This document shows, in pieces, positions 43,099-52,000 of a DNA stretch of 64,000 bases. Positions within the stretch are counted from its first letter, which is position 1. Each line of letters starts with the position of its first letter. A program made the translations under genes and the position numbers. Source of the DNA: Prevotella bivia DSM 20514 (lineage in GTDB: Bacteria > Bacteroidota > Bacteroidia > Bacteroidales > Bacteroidaceae); assembly GCF_000262545.1 (NCBI RefSeq), contig NZ_JH660660.1, positions 1,202,975 through 1,266,974 of the forward strand, read 5' to 3'. The notes beneath the pieces were generated by a model, which worked only from the letters and a program-made list of their open reading frames with translations, ran no database searches and was not told the origin of the DNA.

Positions 43099-44142
43099 AT
43101 GCACATTACAGTAGATCCGCGATTAAAATACAATTATGCTTCTTGGTATTTGCTAGGCTTGCAACAAATTGGCGGTAGTATAGAATATAATGTTATGCCT
43201 TTTGTGGGCTTATCCTATAAGGATACCCCTGACTATAATAGTGGTTTTGGCTTTATTATAAAGGAAGGCAATGTTACAAAGAAAGTTTTTGTAGATACGG
43301 AAGACGTAGCGAAGGTTTTCAAAGACCGTTATGAATGGTGCGATGTATATGGAATGGTAAATCCGACAGAGGAACAAGTTAGGCAGTATGATAAATTGAT
43401 ACCTATTGGTCCAGAGTGTGGAATTACATTAGGTTCTCAATTAGCTACTGTACTAAAGTGTGTTAGACTTTATTTGAAAGGAGCAAAATATACAAATATT
43501 CCTTTTAAAACTTGTCTAAAGGATTATTTATATACAAATATTCGTCGTCGTCCGATTAGTGATTACGAGAACTCTATCATTGTGCGTAAAAATTATATCT
43601 TCCATGCTTCCACACTTTGGTATAATGAGTTTGCTGCAACAGACACGAATAAATATCGTGGCGAATTTCTGAAAGCTTGTCAGCGAGCAGGACTTGAGAT
43701 AGAAGGTGGACTTTTTTATGTCGGAGGTGAAGCAGTATTGAAAGAAATGCCTGATTATCCTAAGTATAAAGAGGAATATAAGGATTTTATCTATGATAAG
43801 CGTCTTTCGATGGATGATTACATAACGAAGACAAAAGAAAGCGTAGTGGTGTTTAATACACCTAGTGTCTGCGGCTGTCATGGATGGAAACTGGCTGAAT
43901 ATCTATGTATGGGTAAGGCTATTATCTCTACTCCGTTGTTAAGGGAAATGCCAGCACCAATGGAGCATGGTAAGCATATTCATTTTGTTCATTCTGTTGA
44001 TGAAATTTATGATGCAGTGGTGAAGATAAACACTGATGAGACTTATCGTAAGCAACTAGAAGAGGGAGCTAGGGCATATTATGAACAATGGTTAGCACCA
44101 GAAGTTGTGGTGAAACGGTTGATAGATAAAGCAAAAAGATAA
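43099..44142 (+). CDS. Glycosyltransferase, GT-B type (group 1-like C-terminus)
   Basis: 347 residues. The C-terminal third has VFNTPSVCGCHGWKLAEYLC and MGKAIISTPLLREMPAPMEH, then HFVHSVDEIYDAVVKI, the pattern of the glycosyl-transferases-group-1 second domain. The N-terminal half is unfamiliar apart from the shape HITVDPRLKYNYASWYLLGL. The sugar is unknown. Confidence 0.7.
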   Translation: MHITVDPRLKYNYASWYLLGLQQIGGSIEYNVMPFVGLSYKDTPDYNSGFGFIIKEGNVTKKVFVDTEDVAKVFKDRYEWCDVYGMVNPTEEQVRQYDKLIPIGPECGITLGSQLATVLKCVRLYLKGAKYTNIPFKTCLKDYLYTNIRRRPISDYENSIIVRKNYIFHASTLWYNEFAATDTNKYRGEFLKACQRAGLEIEGGLFYVGGEAVLKEMPDYPKYKEEYKDFIYDKRLSMDDYITKTKESVVVFNTPSVCGCHGWKLAEYLCMGKAIISTPLLREMPAPMEHGKHIHFVHSVDEIYDAVVKINTDETYRKQLEEGARAYYEQWLAPEVVVKRLIDKAKR

Positions 44143-44143
44143 G

Positions 44144-45214
44144 ATGAAGATCTTACAGGTTATCACCTCTATGCACATTGGTGGTGCGGAAAAGGTGGTT
44201 ATGGAATTAATTCTTGGGCTACGTACACTCGGTTATGATGTGGATGTGGCACTCTTTAGTGGAGAGGATACGGATTTTAAGCGGCAATTAGATAGGTCTG
44301 GTTGTAGAGTGTTTTCTTTCTCTATTGGTGGTAAGACATATAACCCTATTTATATATTGAAGTTGTGGAGGATTATGCACCGTTATGATATCGTTCATAC
44401 ACATAATACAGCCCCACAATTTTTTGCAGCGATAGCAGGTTTAGGCAGTAAGGCTAAGTTGATAACTACAGAACATAGTTCGTCAAATCGTAGACGTGAA
44501 AAAGGACATCTTAAATGGTTTGATAATTGGTTGTATGGACGCTATGACACGATAGTATGTATTGCTGATCAGGCTAAGCAGGCAATGGAGACCTATCTTG
44601 GGAGGAGAATGGATGATGTCGCAGTGATAAACAATGGTGTTAACGTGGAGGATTTTCATAGTGCTGAACCTGCATCGGAACTATATCCTCATTGTGGTAA
44701 GTTTGTTATAGCAATGGTGGCAGGGTTTAGATATGAAAAGGATCAAGACACGGTGATAAAAGCTATGACTAACCTGACAGATGGATATGAACTATGGTTG
44801 GTAGGCGATGGTGTTCGGCGAAAGGAGTTGGAGACGTTGATAGAGACAGAAGGTGTCAAAGACCGTGTAAAACTACTTGGTATTCGTAAAGATGTCTCTA
44901 ATATTTTGCATGCAGCTGATGTGGTGATTATGTCTTCCCACAGAGAGGGTTTATCGTTATCCAATATTGAAGGAATGAGTGTTGGCAAACCATTTATCGC
45001 TTCAGATGTGGATGGACTGCGTGAAGTGACACAGAATTACGGAATACTTTTCCCTCATAAAGATGCTATAGCCCTGGCTAAGATCATAGATAGATTGCAT
45101 ACTGATAAAGACTATTATCATACAGTGGCTGATAGATGTTATAAACGTGCGCTAGAGTTTGATGTGAATAAGATGGTAGAAGGGTACATCGACATTTATC
45201 GTTCGTTAATATAA
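44144..45214 (+). CDS. Family 4 glycosyltransferase
   Basis: 356 residues, GT-B fold: ILQVITSMHIGGAEKVVMEL at the start, TTEHSSSNRRREKG, NNGVNVEDF near 165, and SSHREGLSLSNIEGMSVGKP carrying the Glu-x7-Glu motif. It follows the previous gene by 1 base and ends directly at array C, which breaks the run of coupled genes. Confidence 0.92.
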   Translation: MKILQVITSMHIGGAEKVVMELILGLRTLGYDVDVALFSGEDTDFKRQLDRSGCRVFSFSIGGKTYNPIYILKLWRIMHRYDIVHTHNTAPQFFAAIAGLGSKAKLITTEHSSSNRRREKGHLKWFDNWLYGRYDTIVCIADQAKQAMETYLGRRMDDVAVINNGVNVEDFHSAEPASELYPHCGKFVIAMVAGFRYEKDQDTVIKAMTNLTDGYELWLVGDGVRRKELETLIETEGVKDRVKLLGIRKDVSNILHAADVVIMSSHREGLSLSNIEGMSVGKPFIASDVDGLREVTQNYGILFPHKDAIALAKIIDRLHTDKDYYHTVADRCYKRALEFDVNKMVEGYIDIYRSLI

Positions 45215-45892
45215 ACATCTACTTTCCACGACAATTGCTTTTAAGTCGTGTTCTGTTGTGTATGTCGTTGCTATTATTTCAGCATCGACTTTCCACGACT
45301 TTTCACGACAATTGCTTTTAAGTCGTGTTCAGTCGTGTATGTCGTTGCAATTATTCAGCATCTACTTTCCACGACTTTTCATGACAGTTTCTTTTAGGTT
45401 GTGTTCAGTCGTGTATGTCGTTGCAATTATTCAGCATCTACTTTCCACGACTTTCCACGACAATTGCTTTTAAGTCGTGTTCAGTTGTGTATGTCGTTGC
45501 AATCATTCAGCATCGGCTTTTCACGACTTTCCACGACAATTGCTTTTAAGTCGTGTTCAGTTGTGTATGTCGTTGCAATTATTCAGCATCTACTTTTCAC
45601 GACTTTTCACGACAATTGCTTTTAAGTCGTGTTCAGTTGTGTATGTTGTTGCAATCATTCTGCATCGGTTTTCCACGATTTTCCACGACAGTTTCTTTTG
45701 AGTCGTGCCTTGTCGTGTATGTCGTTGCTATTATTTTTGCATCGACTTTCCACGACTTCCCACGACAATTGCTTTTAAGTCGTGTTCATTTGTGTATGTC
45801 GTTGCTATTATTTTTGCATCGACTTTCCACGACTTCCCACGACAATTGCTTTAGGTTGTGTTCAGTTGTGTATGTTGTTGCCGAAGTATAGT
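45215..45892. repeat. Array C-left: 76-bp palindromic GTCGTG repeats, nine units
   Basis: Nine units with a 76-77 base step. Each reads CATC(T/G)ACTTTCCACGAC, a second CACGAC, AATTGCTTTTAAG, GTCGTG, TTCAGT, (C/T)GTGTATGTCGTTGC, then an AATTATTCAG-like tail. The CACGAC pair and the GTCGTG pair form a 16-bp inverted repeat with about three mismatches. The units share their skeleton with arrays A and B but have a shorter loop and tail. It starts right after a glycosyltransferase stop and ends 25 bases before the GxxExxY gene. Confidence 0.9.
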
Positions 45893-45916
45893 ATTAGCAT
45901 TTAATATTTGTGCATT

Positions 45917-46312
45917 ATGAGCATGCTTTATCCTGAAATATCTAAGTTAATTGTAGATGCTTTCTATGAGGTCTGCCGAAATCTATCAGTGGGTTATGCA
46001 GAGAAAGTTTACGAGAAAGCACTTGTGTATGAGTTACAGACTCTTGGATTACAAGTGGAAGAGCAGAAACCTATTACTGTTATGTATAAAGGACAACTGA
46101 ATGTAGGCTCTTTTATCGCTGACATCGTTGTTGAAGATTGCATCATATTAGAGCTTAAAGCGACATCAATGATTAATAAAGAACATACAGCACAACTTAT
46201 CAACTACCTTATATGTACAGGGAAGGATGTTGGTTATATCCTAAACTTTGGTGGAGATAGAAGGTTCGAGCGTCGGTTAGGACCATCGGCATTGCACAGT
46301 AATGCCAAGTAA
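45917..46312 (+). CDS. GxxExxY protein, PD-(D/E)XK-like, inside the repeat array
   Basis: 131 residues from ATG 45917 (the frame is open from a TTG at 45908). The family signature GYAEKVY is near residue 26, then FIADIVVEDCIILELKA near 67-83 with the Asp ... Glu-x-Lys layout of PD-(D/E)XK nucleases, and a helix with HTAQLINYL. The function of GxxExxY proteins is unknown. Both flanks are 76-bp palindromic repeats, and the right array begins within the last codons. It is unrelated to sugar metabolism. Confidence 0.85.
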   Translation: MSMLYPEISKLIVDAFYEVCRNLSVGYAEKVYEKALVYELQTLGLQVEEQKPITVMYKGQLNVGSFIADIVVEDCIILELKATSMINKEHTAQLINYLICTGKDVGYILNFGGDRRFERRLGPSALHSNAK

Positions 46313-46665
46313 GGTCGTGCCTTGTCGTGTATGTCGTTGCTATTATTTCTGCATCGACTTTCCACGACTTTCCACGACAGTTGCTTTTTGGTTGTGTTCA
46401 GTTGTGTATGTCGTTGCTATTATTTTTGCATCGACTTTCCACGACTTTCCACGATAGTTTCTTTTAGGTTGTGTTTAGTTGTGTATGTCGTTGCAATTAT
46501 TCAGCATCGACTTTTCACGACTTTCCACGAAAGTTTCTTTTAGGTTGTGTTTAGTTGTGTATGTCGTTGCAATTATTCAGCATCGACTTTTCACGAAAGT
46601 TTCTTTTGAGTCGTGCCTTGTCGTGTATGTCGTTGCAATCATTCAGTATCGGCTTTTCACGACAT
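46313..46665. repeat. Array C-right: 76-bp palindromic repeats, about four and a half units
   Basis: It resumes in mid-unit with GTCGTGCCTTGTCGTG right after the GxxExxY stop, then two full 76-77 base units, a further unit, one shortened unit that lacks the second CACGAC and one partial. Same consensus as 45215-45892. The gene therefore sits as an interruption of one continuous array. A last CACGAC occurs near 46665, and no feature is seen from there to the next start. Confidence 0.88.
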
Positions 46666-46715
46666 ATTTGCTGATAAATAGAATTGTGTTTGTCATTGTC
46701 GAAAAAATAAAATAG

Positions 46716-47864
46716 ATGAATAGAAAACCCAAGTTGCTCCGTGTGACGACATCAGACGTTAGTCTGGATACGCTAATCAAAGGACAAATGAAGTTTTTGA
46801 GCAGTGAGTTTGAAGTTGTGGGAGTATCGAATAATACAGGATTGCTGCAGAAAGTGGCTGAACGAGAAGGGATTCGAGTTGTGGAAATACCGATGCATAG
46901 GGAGATTTCTCTTGTGGCGGATGTTAAGTGCTTGTGGATGCTTTATAGGTTGTTCAGGAAAGAAAAACCAGAGATCGTGCATGCCAATACACCTAAGGGG
47001 AGTTTACTCTCGATGGTAGCTAGTTGGGCTGCTCGTATACCAAACAGAGTTTATACGGTTACAGGCTTACGCTATCAAGGCGCATCTGGAATGTTTAAAG
47101 CGTTGCTAATGGGTATGGAAAAACTTACTTGTAGGTTTGCTACAAAGGTAATCCCTGAAGGACAGGGAGTGCTGAAGGCTTTACAAGAAGATCATATTAC
47201 GAATAAGCCGCTGAAAGTAATACTAAATGGAAATATCAATGGTATTGACACTACTTATTTTTCGAAAGAAGCTGTAGGAACTAGTCGGGAAGATATAAGA
47301 AAAGCTTTAAAACTTTTGCCAGAGGATTTTACCTTTATATTTGTAGGACGTATAGTAAAAGACAAAGGTATGAACGAATTGGCTGAATGTATGAAGCTGT
47401 TAGCAGGAAAATGTAAACTAATTCTTGTTGGTTCGTTCGAGTCGGAGGTTGATTCGCTTACGGAGGGTAAAGAAGCTTTCTTACGAACATCTGAAGATGT
47501 AAAGTTTGTAGGTTGGCAGAAAGATGTTCGTCCCTATCTTGCTGCCTCCGATGCTCTCGTCTTTCCAAGTTATAGAGAAGGTTTCCCTAATGTGGTGATG
47601 CAGGCAGGGGCGATGGGGTTGCCATCAATAGTTACTGACATCAATGGGTGTAATGAAATTATAGAAGATCGTACGAACGGAATTATTATACCTTCGAGAA
47701 ATCAGGAAGCCTTATTGAACGCAATGCAATATTTCCTTACAGATAAAGTTGCTATTCAGCAAATGGCTAGTTGTGCTAGAAAGATGATACAAGATAGATA
47801 TGAACAACAACAAGTGTGGGAGGCTCTATTAGCGGAATACAAAAATTTGTTGCATAAAAAATAA
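46716..47864 (+). CDS. Family 4 glycosyltransferase
   Basis: 382 residues, GT-B fold: LLRVTTSDVSLDTLIKGQMK at the start, VHANTPKGSLLSMVASWAAR, NGNINGIDT near 168, FIFVGRIVKDKGMNEL and PSYREGFPNVVMQAGAMGLP with the donor-binding Glu. Such enzymes often add the second sugar, which fits its place directly before the PglC-like gene. First gene after array C. Confidence 0.92.
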   Translation: MNRKPKLLRVTTSDVSLDTLIKGQMKFLSSEFEVVGVSNNTGLLQKVAEREGIRVVEIPMHREISLVADVKCLWMLYRLFRKEKPEIVHANTPKGSLLSMVASWAARIPNRVYTVTGLRYQGASGMFKALLMGMEKLTCRFATKVIPEGQGVLKALQEDHITNKPLKVILNGNINGIDTTYFSKEAVGTSREDIRKALKLLPEDFTFIFVGRIVKDKGMNELAECMKLLAGKCKLILVGSFESEVDSLTEGKEAFLRTSEDVKFVGWQKDVRPYLAASDALVFPSYREGFPNVVMQAGAMGLPSIVTDINGCNEIIEDRTNGIIIPSRNQEALLNAMQYFLTDKVAIQQMASCARKMIQDRYEQQQVWEALLAEYKNLLHKK

Positions 47865-47865
47865 G

Positions 47866-48474
47866 ATGTATAAGCATTTCTTTAAACGACTAATAGATTT
47901 TTGTATAGCATTGTTTGCGCTTGTTTGTATTAGTCCGATATTACTAGTAGTAACTATTTGGTTACACTTTGCCAATAAGGGAGCTGGTGCCTTTTTCTTT
48001 CAAGAGCGCCCAGGAAAAGGAGGAAAGATATTTAAGGTGATAAAGTATAAAACAATGACCGACGAGCGCGATGCGGTGGGAAATCTATTGCCCGATGAGG
48101 ATAGGCTGACTAGGGTAGGAAAGTTTGTTCGCTCAACATCGATAGACGAGTTGCCACAGTTTTTTAACGTGTTGAAAGGCGATATGTCATTGATAGGACC
48201 ACGTCCGCTTTTGGTGCAATATCTTTCTTTGTATTCCTCAGAACAAGCACGTAGACATGAGGTGCGCCCAGGAATATCTGGTTGGGCACAGTGTCATGGC
48301 AGGAATGCTATCAGTTGGAAGCAAAAATTTGAATATGATGTGTGGTATGTTGATCATGTGTCTCTGTTTACAGATATTAAAGTTATATGGTTAACACTAA
48401 AGTCGGTTTTCTTCAGAGAAGGTATTTCGCATGAGGGGAGTGTAACGATGGAGCCGTTCAACGGAAATAATTAA
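47866..48474 (+). CDS. PglC-like phosphoglycosyl transferase (initiating enzyme)
   Basis: 202 residues, the small monotopic form: a single N-terminal hydrophobic segment (about 8-33), then GKIFKVIKYKTM, DELPQFFNVLKGDMSLIGPR and VRPGISGWAQCHGRN. It transfers a sugar-1-phosphate to undecaprenyl phosphate and so starts the repeat unit. The neighbouring PglD-like gene suggests an N-acetylated amino sugar as substrate. It overlaps that gene by 1 base (TAATG). Confidence 0.92.
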   Translation: MYKHFFKRLIDFCIALFALVCISPILLVVTIWLHFANKGAGAFFFQERPGKGGKIFKVIKYKTMTDERDAVGNLLPDEDRLTRVGKFVRSTSIDELPQFFNVLKGDMSLIGPRPLLVQYLSLYSSEQARRHEVRPGISGWAQCHGRNAISWKQKFEYDVWYVDHVSLFTDIKVIWLTLKSVFFREGISHEGSVTMEPFNGNN

Positions 48475-49145
48475 TGAGGAAGATTGCTATTTTTGGTGCT
48501 GGAGGAATGGGACGTGAAGTAGCTTGTATTATTCGAAGAATAAACGAGGTGCGAAATGTTCCACAATGGGATTTCATAGGCTTCTATGACGATGGGATAC
48601 CCGCAGGAACTCAAACTGATGAGGGCGTTGTCTTAGGCGGTATAAAGGAACTGAATGAATATAATTCTCCATTGAATGTTGTCATTGCTATTGGGAACCC
48701 CAAAGTGTATAAAAAGATAAGAGATAATCTTGTTAATCCTAAAATATCATATCCGAATATCATTGACCCTACGGTAGAGTTTTGGGATATAAATAACTAT
48801 GTTATAGGAGAAGGTAACATTATTTGCCCTCATTGTACTATCTCGTGTAATGTAACGATAGGTAATTACAATATTTTGAATGGTGATATATCGTTAAGAC
48901 ATGATGTTCGGATAGGTAGTTACAATGCTATTATGCCTGGCGTAAGAATTTCAGGTGGAGTGGTTATGGGCAATGGTGTTTTTATAGGACTAAATGCTGC
49001 TGTGGCGCAATATTTGAAAGTAGCTGATAATGTGAGAATAGGTGCAGGAAGTATTCTCTTGAGTGATACAGAAGCAGATGCTTTTTATACGGGAGTTCCT
49101 GCAAAGAAACATACAAAGGAGGTAGAGACAAGTGGAAGTTACTAA
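48474..49145 (+). CDS. PglD-like sugar O/N-acetyltransferase
   Basis: 223 residues: an N-terminal Rossmann-like domain (KIAIFGAGGMGREVACIIRR), then a left-handed beta helix of hexapeptide repeats with GNIICPHCTISCNVTIGNY and HDVRIGSYNAIMPGVRISG, ending GVPAKK. The NeuD/PglD family acetylates UDP-amino sugars. The usual catalytic His may be that in RHDVRIG. It is coupled to the PglC-like gene upstream, and its end overlaps the next gene. Confidence 0.9.
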   Translation: MRKIAIFGAGGMGREVACIIRRINEVRNVPQWDFIGFYDDGIPAGTQTDEGVVLGGIKELNEYNSPLNVVIAIGNPKVYKKIRDNLVNPKISYPNIIDPTVEFWDINNYVIGEGNIICPHCTISCNVTIGNYNILNGDISLRHDVRIGSYNAIMPGVRISGGVVMGNGVFIGLNAAVAQYLKVADNVRIGAGSILLSDTEADAFYTGVPAKKHTKEVETSGSY

Positions 49146-50244
49146 ACAAACTTTATTCTATTTTGAATTTATAAAATATTGTCTCAAAGATGAGCAAGAT
49201 ATTCCTTCTTTTATTAAAGAAATGGATTGGGAAGGTTTATATCAGTTTGGTAAGGAGCAAGCAATATTAGGTATTCTTTTCAAAGGTATAGAGCGATTGA
49301 AGGATAGTGCCTATAAGCCTAGTGTGGCAGTTATTATGAAATTTTATGCTTATTATAATGAGATCGTAAAACTAAATAGGCAAGTATATCAGGATGCTAA
49401 TAAATTGTCGCTCGACTTTAAAGAAAAATATGGTATCAATACCTGCATTATGAAGGGGCAGGCTAACGCTCTGATGTATCCTGACCCATGGGTGCGACAG
49501 CCAGGAGATATAGATGTTTGGACAGATGCAGATACCGTAGATGTCATTAAATTAGCACGACAACTTAACCCCAAAGCAGAGTTGGGCTATCATCATATAG
49601 AAATAGAATTTCTTAGAACTCCTGTAGAGCTTCACTTCTTTCCCTCCTTTATGGGAAACTTATTTTATGAATGGAGATTAAGGACTTTTTTTGACTCAAA
49701 GAAAAGTCTACAATTTCAGAATAAAAAAGCACTCCCTGATAATTTGGGAAGCATCAATTGTTTTACAAAAGACTTTGACAGTGTTTTTCAATTGTCTCAT
49801 TTAATGCATCATTTTTTCTTTGAAGGTATAGGGCTTAGGCAAATGGTAGATTATTTCTATCTACTGAAACAAGGCTTTACCGAGGAAGAGAAGAGACAGA
49901 TCGTTGAGGTGATAAAGCGGGTAAATATGTTTAAATTTGCCACAGGAGTGATGTATATCATGAAGGAGAGCTTAGGGTTGGAGGATAAATATTTATTGAT
50001 GCAGCCTAATGCGCGTATAGGTAAAATGCTAGAAAAAGAAATAGTATTAGCAGGAAACTTTGGATTTTATGATACGCGCTTTAAATTCAGAGGAAAATCA
50101 GTCTATGCTCAATATCTTTTAGAGTTATATCGCAATTTACATTTTGCGATTGATTTTCCTTCAGAAACAGTATGGGGAAGACCCATCTCAAGGTGGTGGC
50201 ATATGGTTTATAAGGCGTGGCTTCGGTATCGTGCAAGATCTTAG
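49132..50244 (+). CDS. Nucleotidyltransferase family protein (NTP_transf_5-like)
   Basis: 370 residues from a GTG inside the end of the previous gene; no closer ATG exists before residue 26. The nucleotidyltransferase core shows CIMKGQANALMYPDPWVRQP then GDIDVWTD (Asp-x-Asp) near 124, HHIEIEF and VELHF. Members lie in many Bacteroidota polysaccharide loci with unknown role. Last gene of the locus, followed by a strong terminator. Confidence 0.85.
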   Translation: MEVTKQTLFYFEFIKYCLKDEQDIPSFIKEMDWEGLYQFGKEQAILGILFKGIERLKDSAYKPSVAVIMKFYAYYNEIVKLNRQVYQDANKLSLDFKEKYGINTCIMKGQANALMYPDPWVRQPGDIDVWTDADTVDVIKLARQLNPKAELGYHHIEIEFLRTPVELHFFPSFMGNLFYEWRLRTFFDSKKSLQFQNKKALPDNLGSINCFTKDFDSVFQLSHLMHHFFFEGIGLRQMVDYFYLLKQGFTEEEKRQIVEVIKRVNMFKFATGVMYIMKESLGLEDKYLLMQPNARIGKMLEKEIVLAGNFGFYDTRFKFRGKSVYAQYLLELYRNLHFAIDFPSETVWGRPISRWWHMVYKAWLRYRARS

Positions 50245-50312
50245 GCAAGTCTTACCAAACTTTTAGACACAGTAACAACGCATTATAAGGCTAACGCTGT
50301 GAAGGATAGAAG

Positions 50313-50370
50313 AAAGTCATGTTTCCATGCAACGAAGTTTTGCTTCTGAGCATGGAAACATGACTTTTTT
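50313..50370 (+). terminator. Terminator of the polysaccharide locus
   Basis: A long perfect stem, AAAGTCATGTTTCCATGC with its full complement, around a 19-base loop that itself can pair (GAAG with CTTC), then a T run. Confidence 0.9.
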
Positions 50371-50372
50371 TA

Positions 50373-50404
50373 TTTGTTAAAGTTGGATTTTATTAGTAAC
50401 TTTG
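50373..50404 (+). promoter_or_regulatory. Promoter of the men operon
   Basis: TTTG at 50373-50376, 20 bases, TAACTTTG at 50397-50404, beginning right after the terminator. Transcription would start near 50411, about 70 bases before menI. Confidence 0.75.
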
Positions 50405-50482
50405 TATATCTGTTATGATTAATTTCTAGCTGATGGAGTTTATGAAATTAGGCATAATATTTCAATTTTTATAGAAAAAACT

Positions 50483-50899
50483 ATGGATATTTCAAATTTC
50501 TGGAATAATATGAGGGGTGATGATGGACTGACACGTTCGCTTGGAATGGAGTTTATCTGCACCCCTGAGCCTGATACGTTGCAAGCAAAGATGCTTGTAT
50601 GTGAGAAGAATAAACAACCCTTTGGAGTATTAGCGGGTGGAGCTTCATTATCATTGGCTGAAAATTTGGCTGGTGTAGGTTCTATGGCGGCATGTCCAGG
50701 CTATATTGCTATGGGTATCAATGTGAATGGTAGCCATGTAAAGGCTGCTTTTGTGGGTGATGTGGTTACGGCATACGGTAAACTTCTTCATAAGGGTAGT
50801 ACTTTGCATGTTTGGCATGTGGATGTGAAAAATCAGAATGACGAGCTGATTTCTACTATTCAGGTAACCAATTATCTTGTTCCTAATAATAAGGAATAA
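50483..50899 (+). CDS. menI: Hotdog thioesterase, probable DHNA-CoA thioesterase
   Basis: 138 residues, PaaI/MenI-type hotdog fold. FGVLAGGASLSLAENLAGVG carries the catalytic acidic residue (Glu in the helix), followed by GINVNGSHVKAAFVGDVVTA. As first gene of a men cluster that has menB, it most likely hydrolyses DHNA-CoA; the fold alone would not prove that. Confidence 0.85.
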   Translation: MDISNFWNNMRGDDGLTRSLGMEFICTPEPDTLQAKMLVCEKNKQPFGVLAGGASLSLAENLAGVGSMAACPGYIAMGINVNGSHVKAAFVGDVVTAYGKLLHKGSTLHVWHVDVKNQNDELISTIQVTNYLVPNNKE

Positions 50900-50930
50900 G
50901 GATTATTTTGATGCTTAAATGTAAACGATA

Positions 50931-51983
50931 ATGCCTTCATTTCACGAATTATTTTTAACCCATTGCGCATCGAAGGGAATGTTTGCCGTTAGCCGATTGC
51001 CCCTTGCCGATCATTGTACGTTTTATTATCAGGAAAGCAATCCCACAGAAATATATGATCTCAAAGCTTTGAACGGTAAGCAAGGGTTTCTCTTTGCCCC
51101 CTTTATAGCGAGTAAAGAACATCCTATCTTGTTAATGGAAAAGGCAGAAGTAACTAGATGTGGGCTAGAACTTTCTGCTTCTTTGAATGATTTGAAACTA
51201 TCGGAAGTTTCAAACATAGCCGATCATTATCTTTATACTTTTAATACCTTTCACACAGCCTTAAAGGAGAAACTTTTTCAGAAGCTTGTTTTAGCACGCT
51301 TCGTTAAAGTGGAAGTATGCGAGTTTGACCTTGAACAGTTGTTTCTTACGGCATGCCAATTGTATCCTTGTCAACACATCGCTCTTGTGAGTTCACCACA
51401 GAGTGGTACTTGGTTGATGGCTACGCCTGAAATATTATTAGAAAAACAACAAGGCGAACTTTGGCAAACGATGGCTTTGGCTGGTACGATGCATAAGACA
51501 GAGGCAGAGCAGGAGTGGTCGGAAAAGAATAAACAAGAGCATGAGTATGTGTCTACATATATCTTGAATTGTTTGGCGAAATATGCCGATACGATAAATG
51601 TGAGCGATCCCTATACTGCTGTTGCTGCTAATCTCGCTCATTTGCGTACGGATATTTCTTTTATTCCTCGCAATGAGCAGCGCATTGGCGACTTGTTAGC
51701 CGATCTTCATCCTACGCCAGCAGTATGTGGTATTCCGAAAGAAAAGGCAAAGGAGTTTATCATCGCAAACGAAGGTATGGATAGAAGTTATTACAGTGGT
51801 TTTGTGGGATCGCTCAATATGGGAGGAGAAACGCATCTTTATGTCTCGCTTCGTTGTATGCAGATTATGAAAGATAGCTGTAGACTATATGCTGGAGGAG
51901 GGCTGCTAGCAGAAAGCTGTGTGGAAAGTGAATGGAAGGAGACAGAAGCAAAATTGCAAACGATGCGTAAGCTTTTGCTGTAG
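50931..51983 (+). CDS. menF: Isochorismate synthase
   Basis: 350 residues, shorter than E. coli MenF because the N-terminal region is reduced. The chorismate-binding core is complete: KLVLARFVKVEVCEF, ATPEILLEKQ, MALAGTMHKTE (catalytic lysine region), LHPTPAVCGIPKEKA and YYSGFVGSLNMGGETHLYVS. It opens the menaquinone branch from chorismate. 31 bases after menI and 17 before menD. Confidence 0.93.
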   Translation: MPSFHELFLTHCASKGMFAVSRLPLADHCTFYYQESNPTEIYDLKALNGKQGFLFAPFIASKEHPILLMEKAEVTRCGLELSASLNDLKLSEVSNIADHYLYTFNTFHTALKEKLFQKLVLARFVKVEVCEFDLEQLFLTACQLYPCQHIALVSSPQSGTWLMATPEILLEKQQGELWQTMALAGTMHKTEAEQEWSEKNKQEHEYVSTYILNCLAKYADTINVSDPYTAVAANLAHLRTDISFIPRNEQRIGDLLADLHPTPAVCGIPKEKAKEFIIANEGMDRSYYSGFVGSLNMGGETHLYVSLRCMQIMKDSCRLYAGGGLLAESCVESEWKETEAKLQTMRKLLL

Positions 51984-52000
51984 AAAGGAAGAAATAAACG

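Noticed and set aside
45258..45891. Overlapping open frames through the 76-bp array as a repeat protein
   Set aside because: The 76-base unit is not a multiple of three, so successive units are read in different frames. The open frames only reflect lack of stops in the repeat.
45215..46665. CRISPR array
   Set aside because: The whole 76-bp unit repeats; there are no unique spacers, the unit is far longer than a CRISPR repeat, and no cas genes are nearby.
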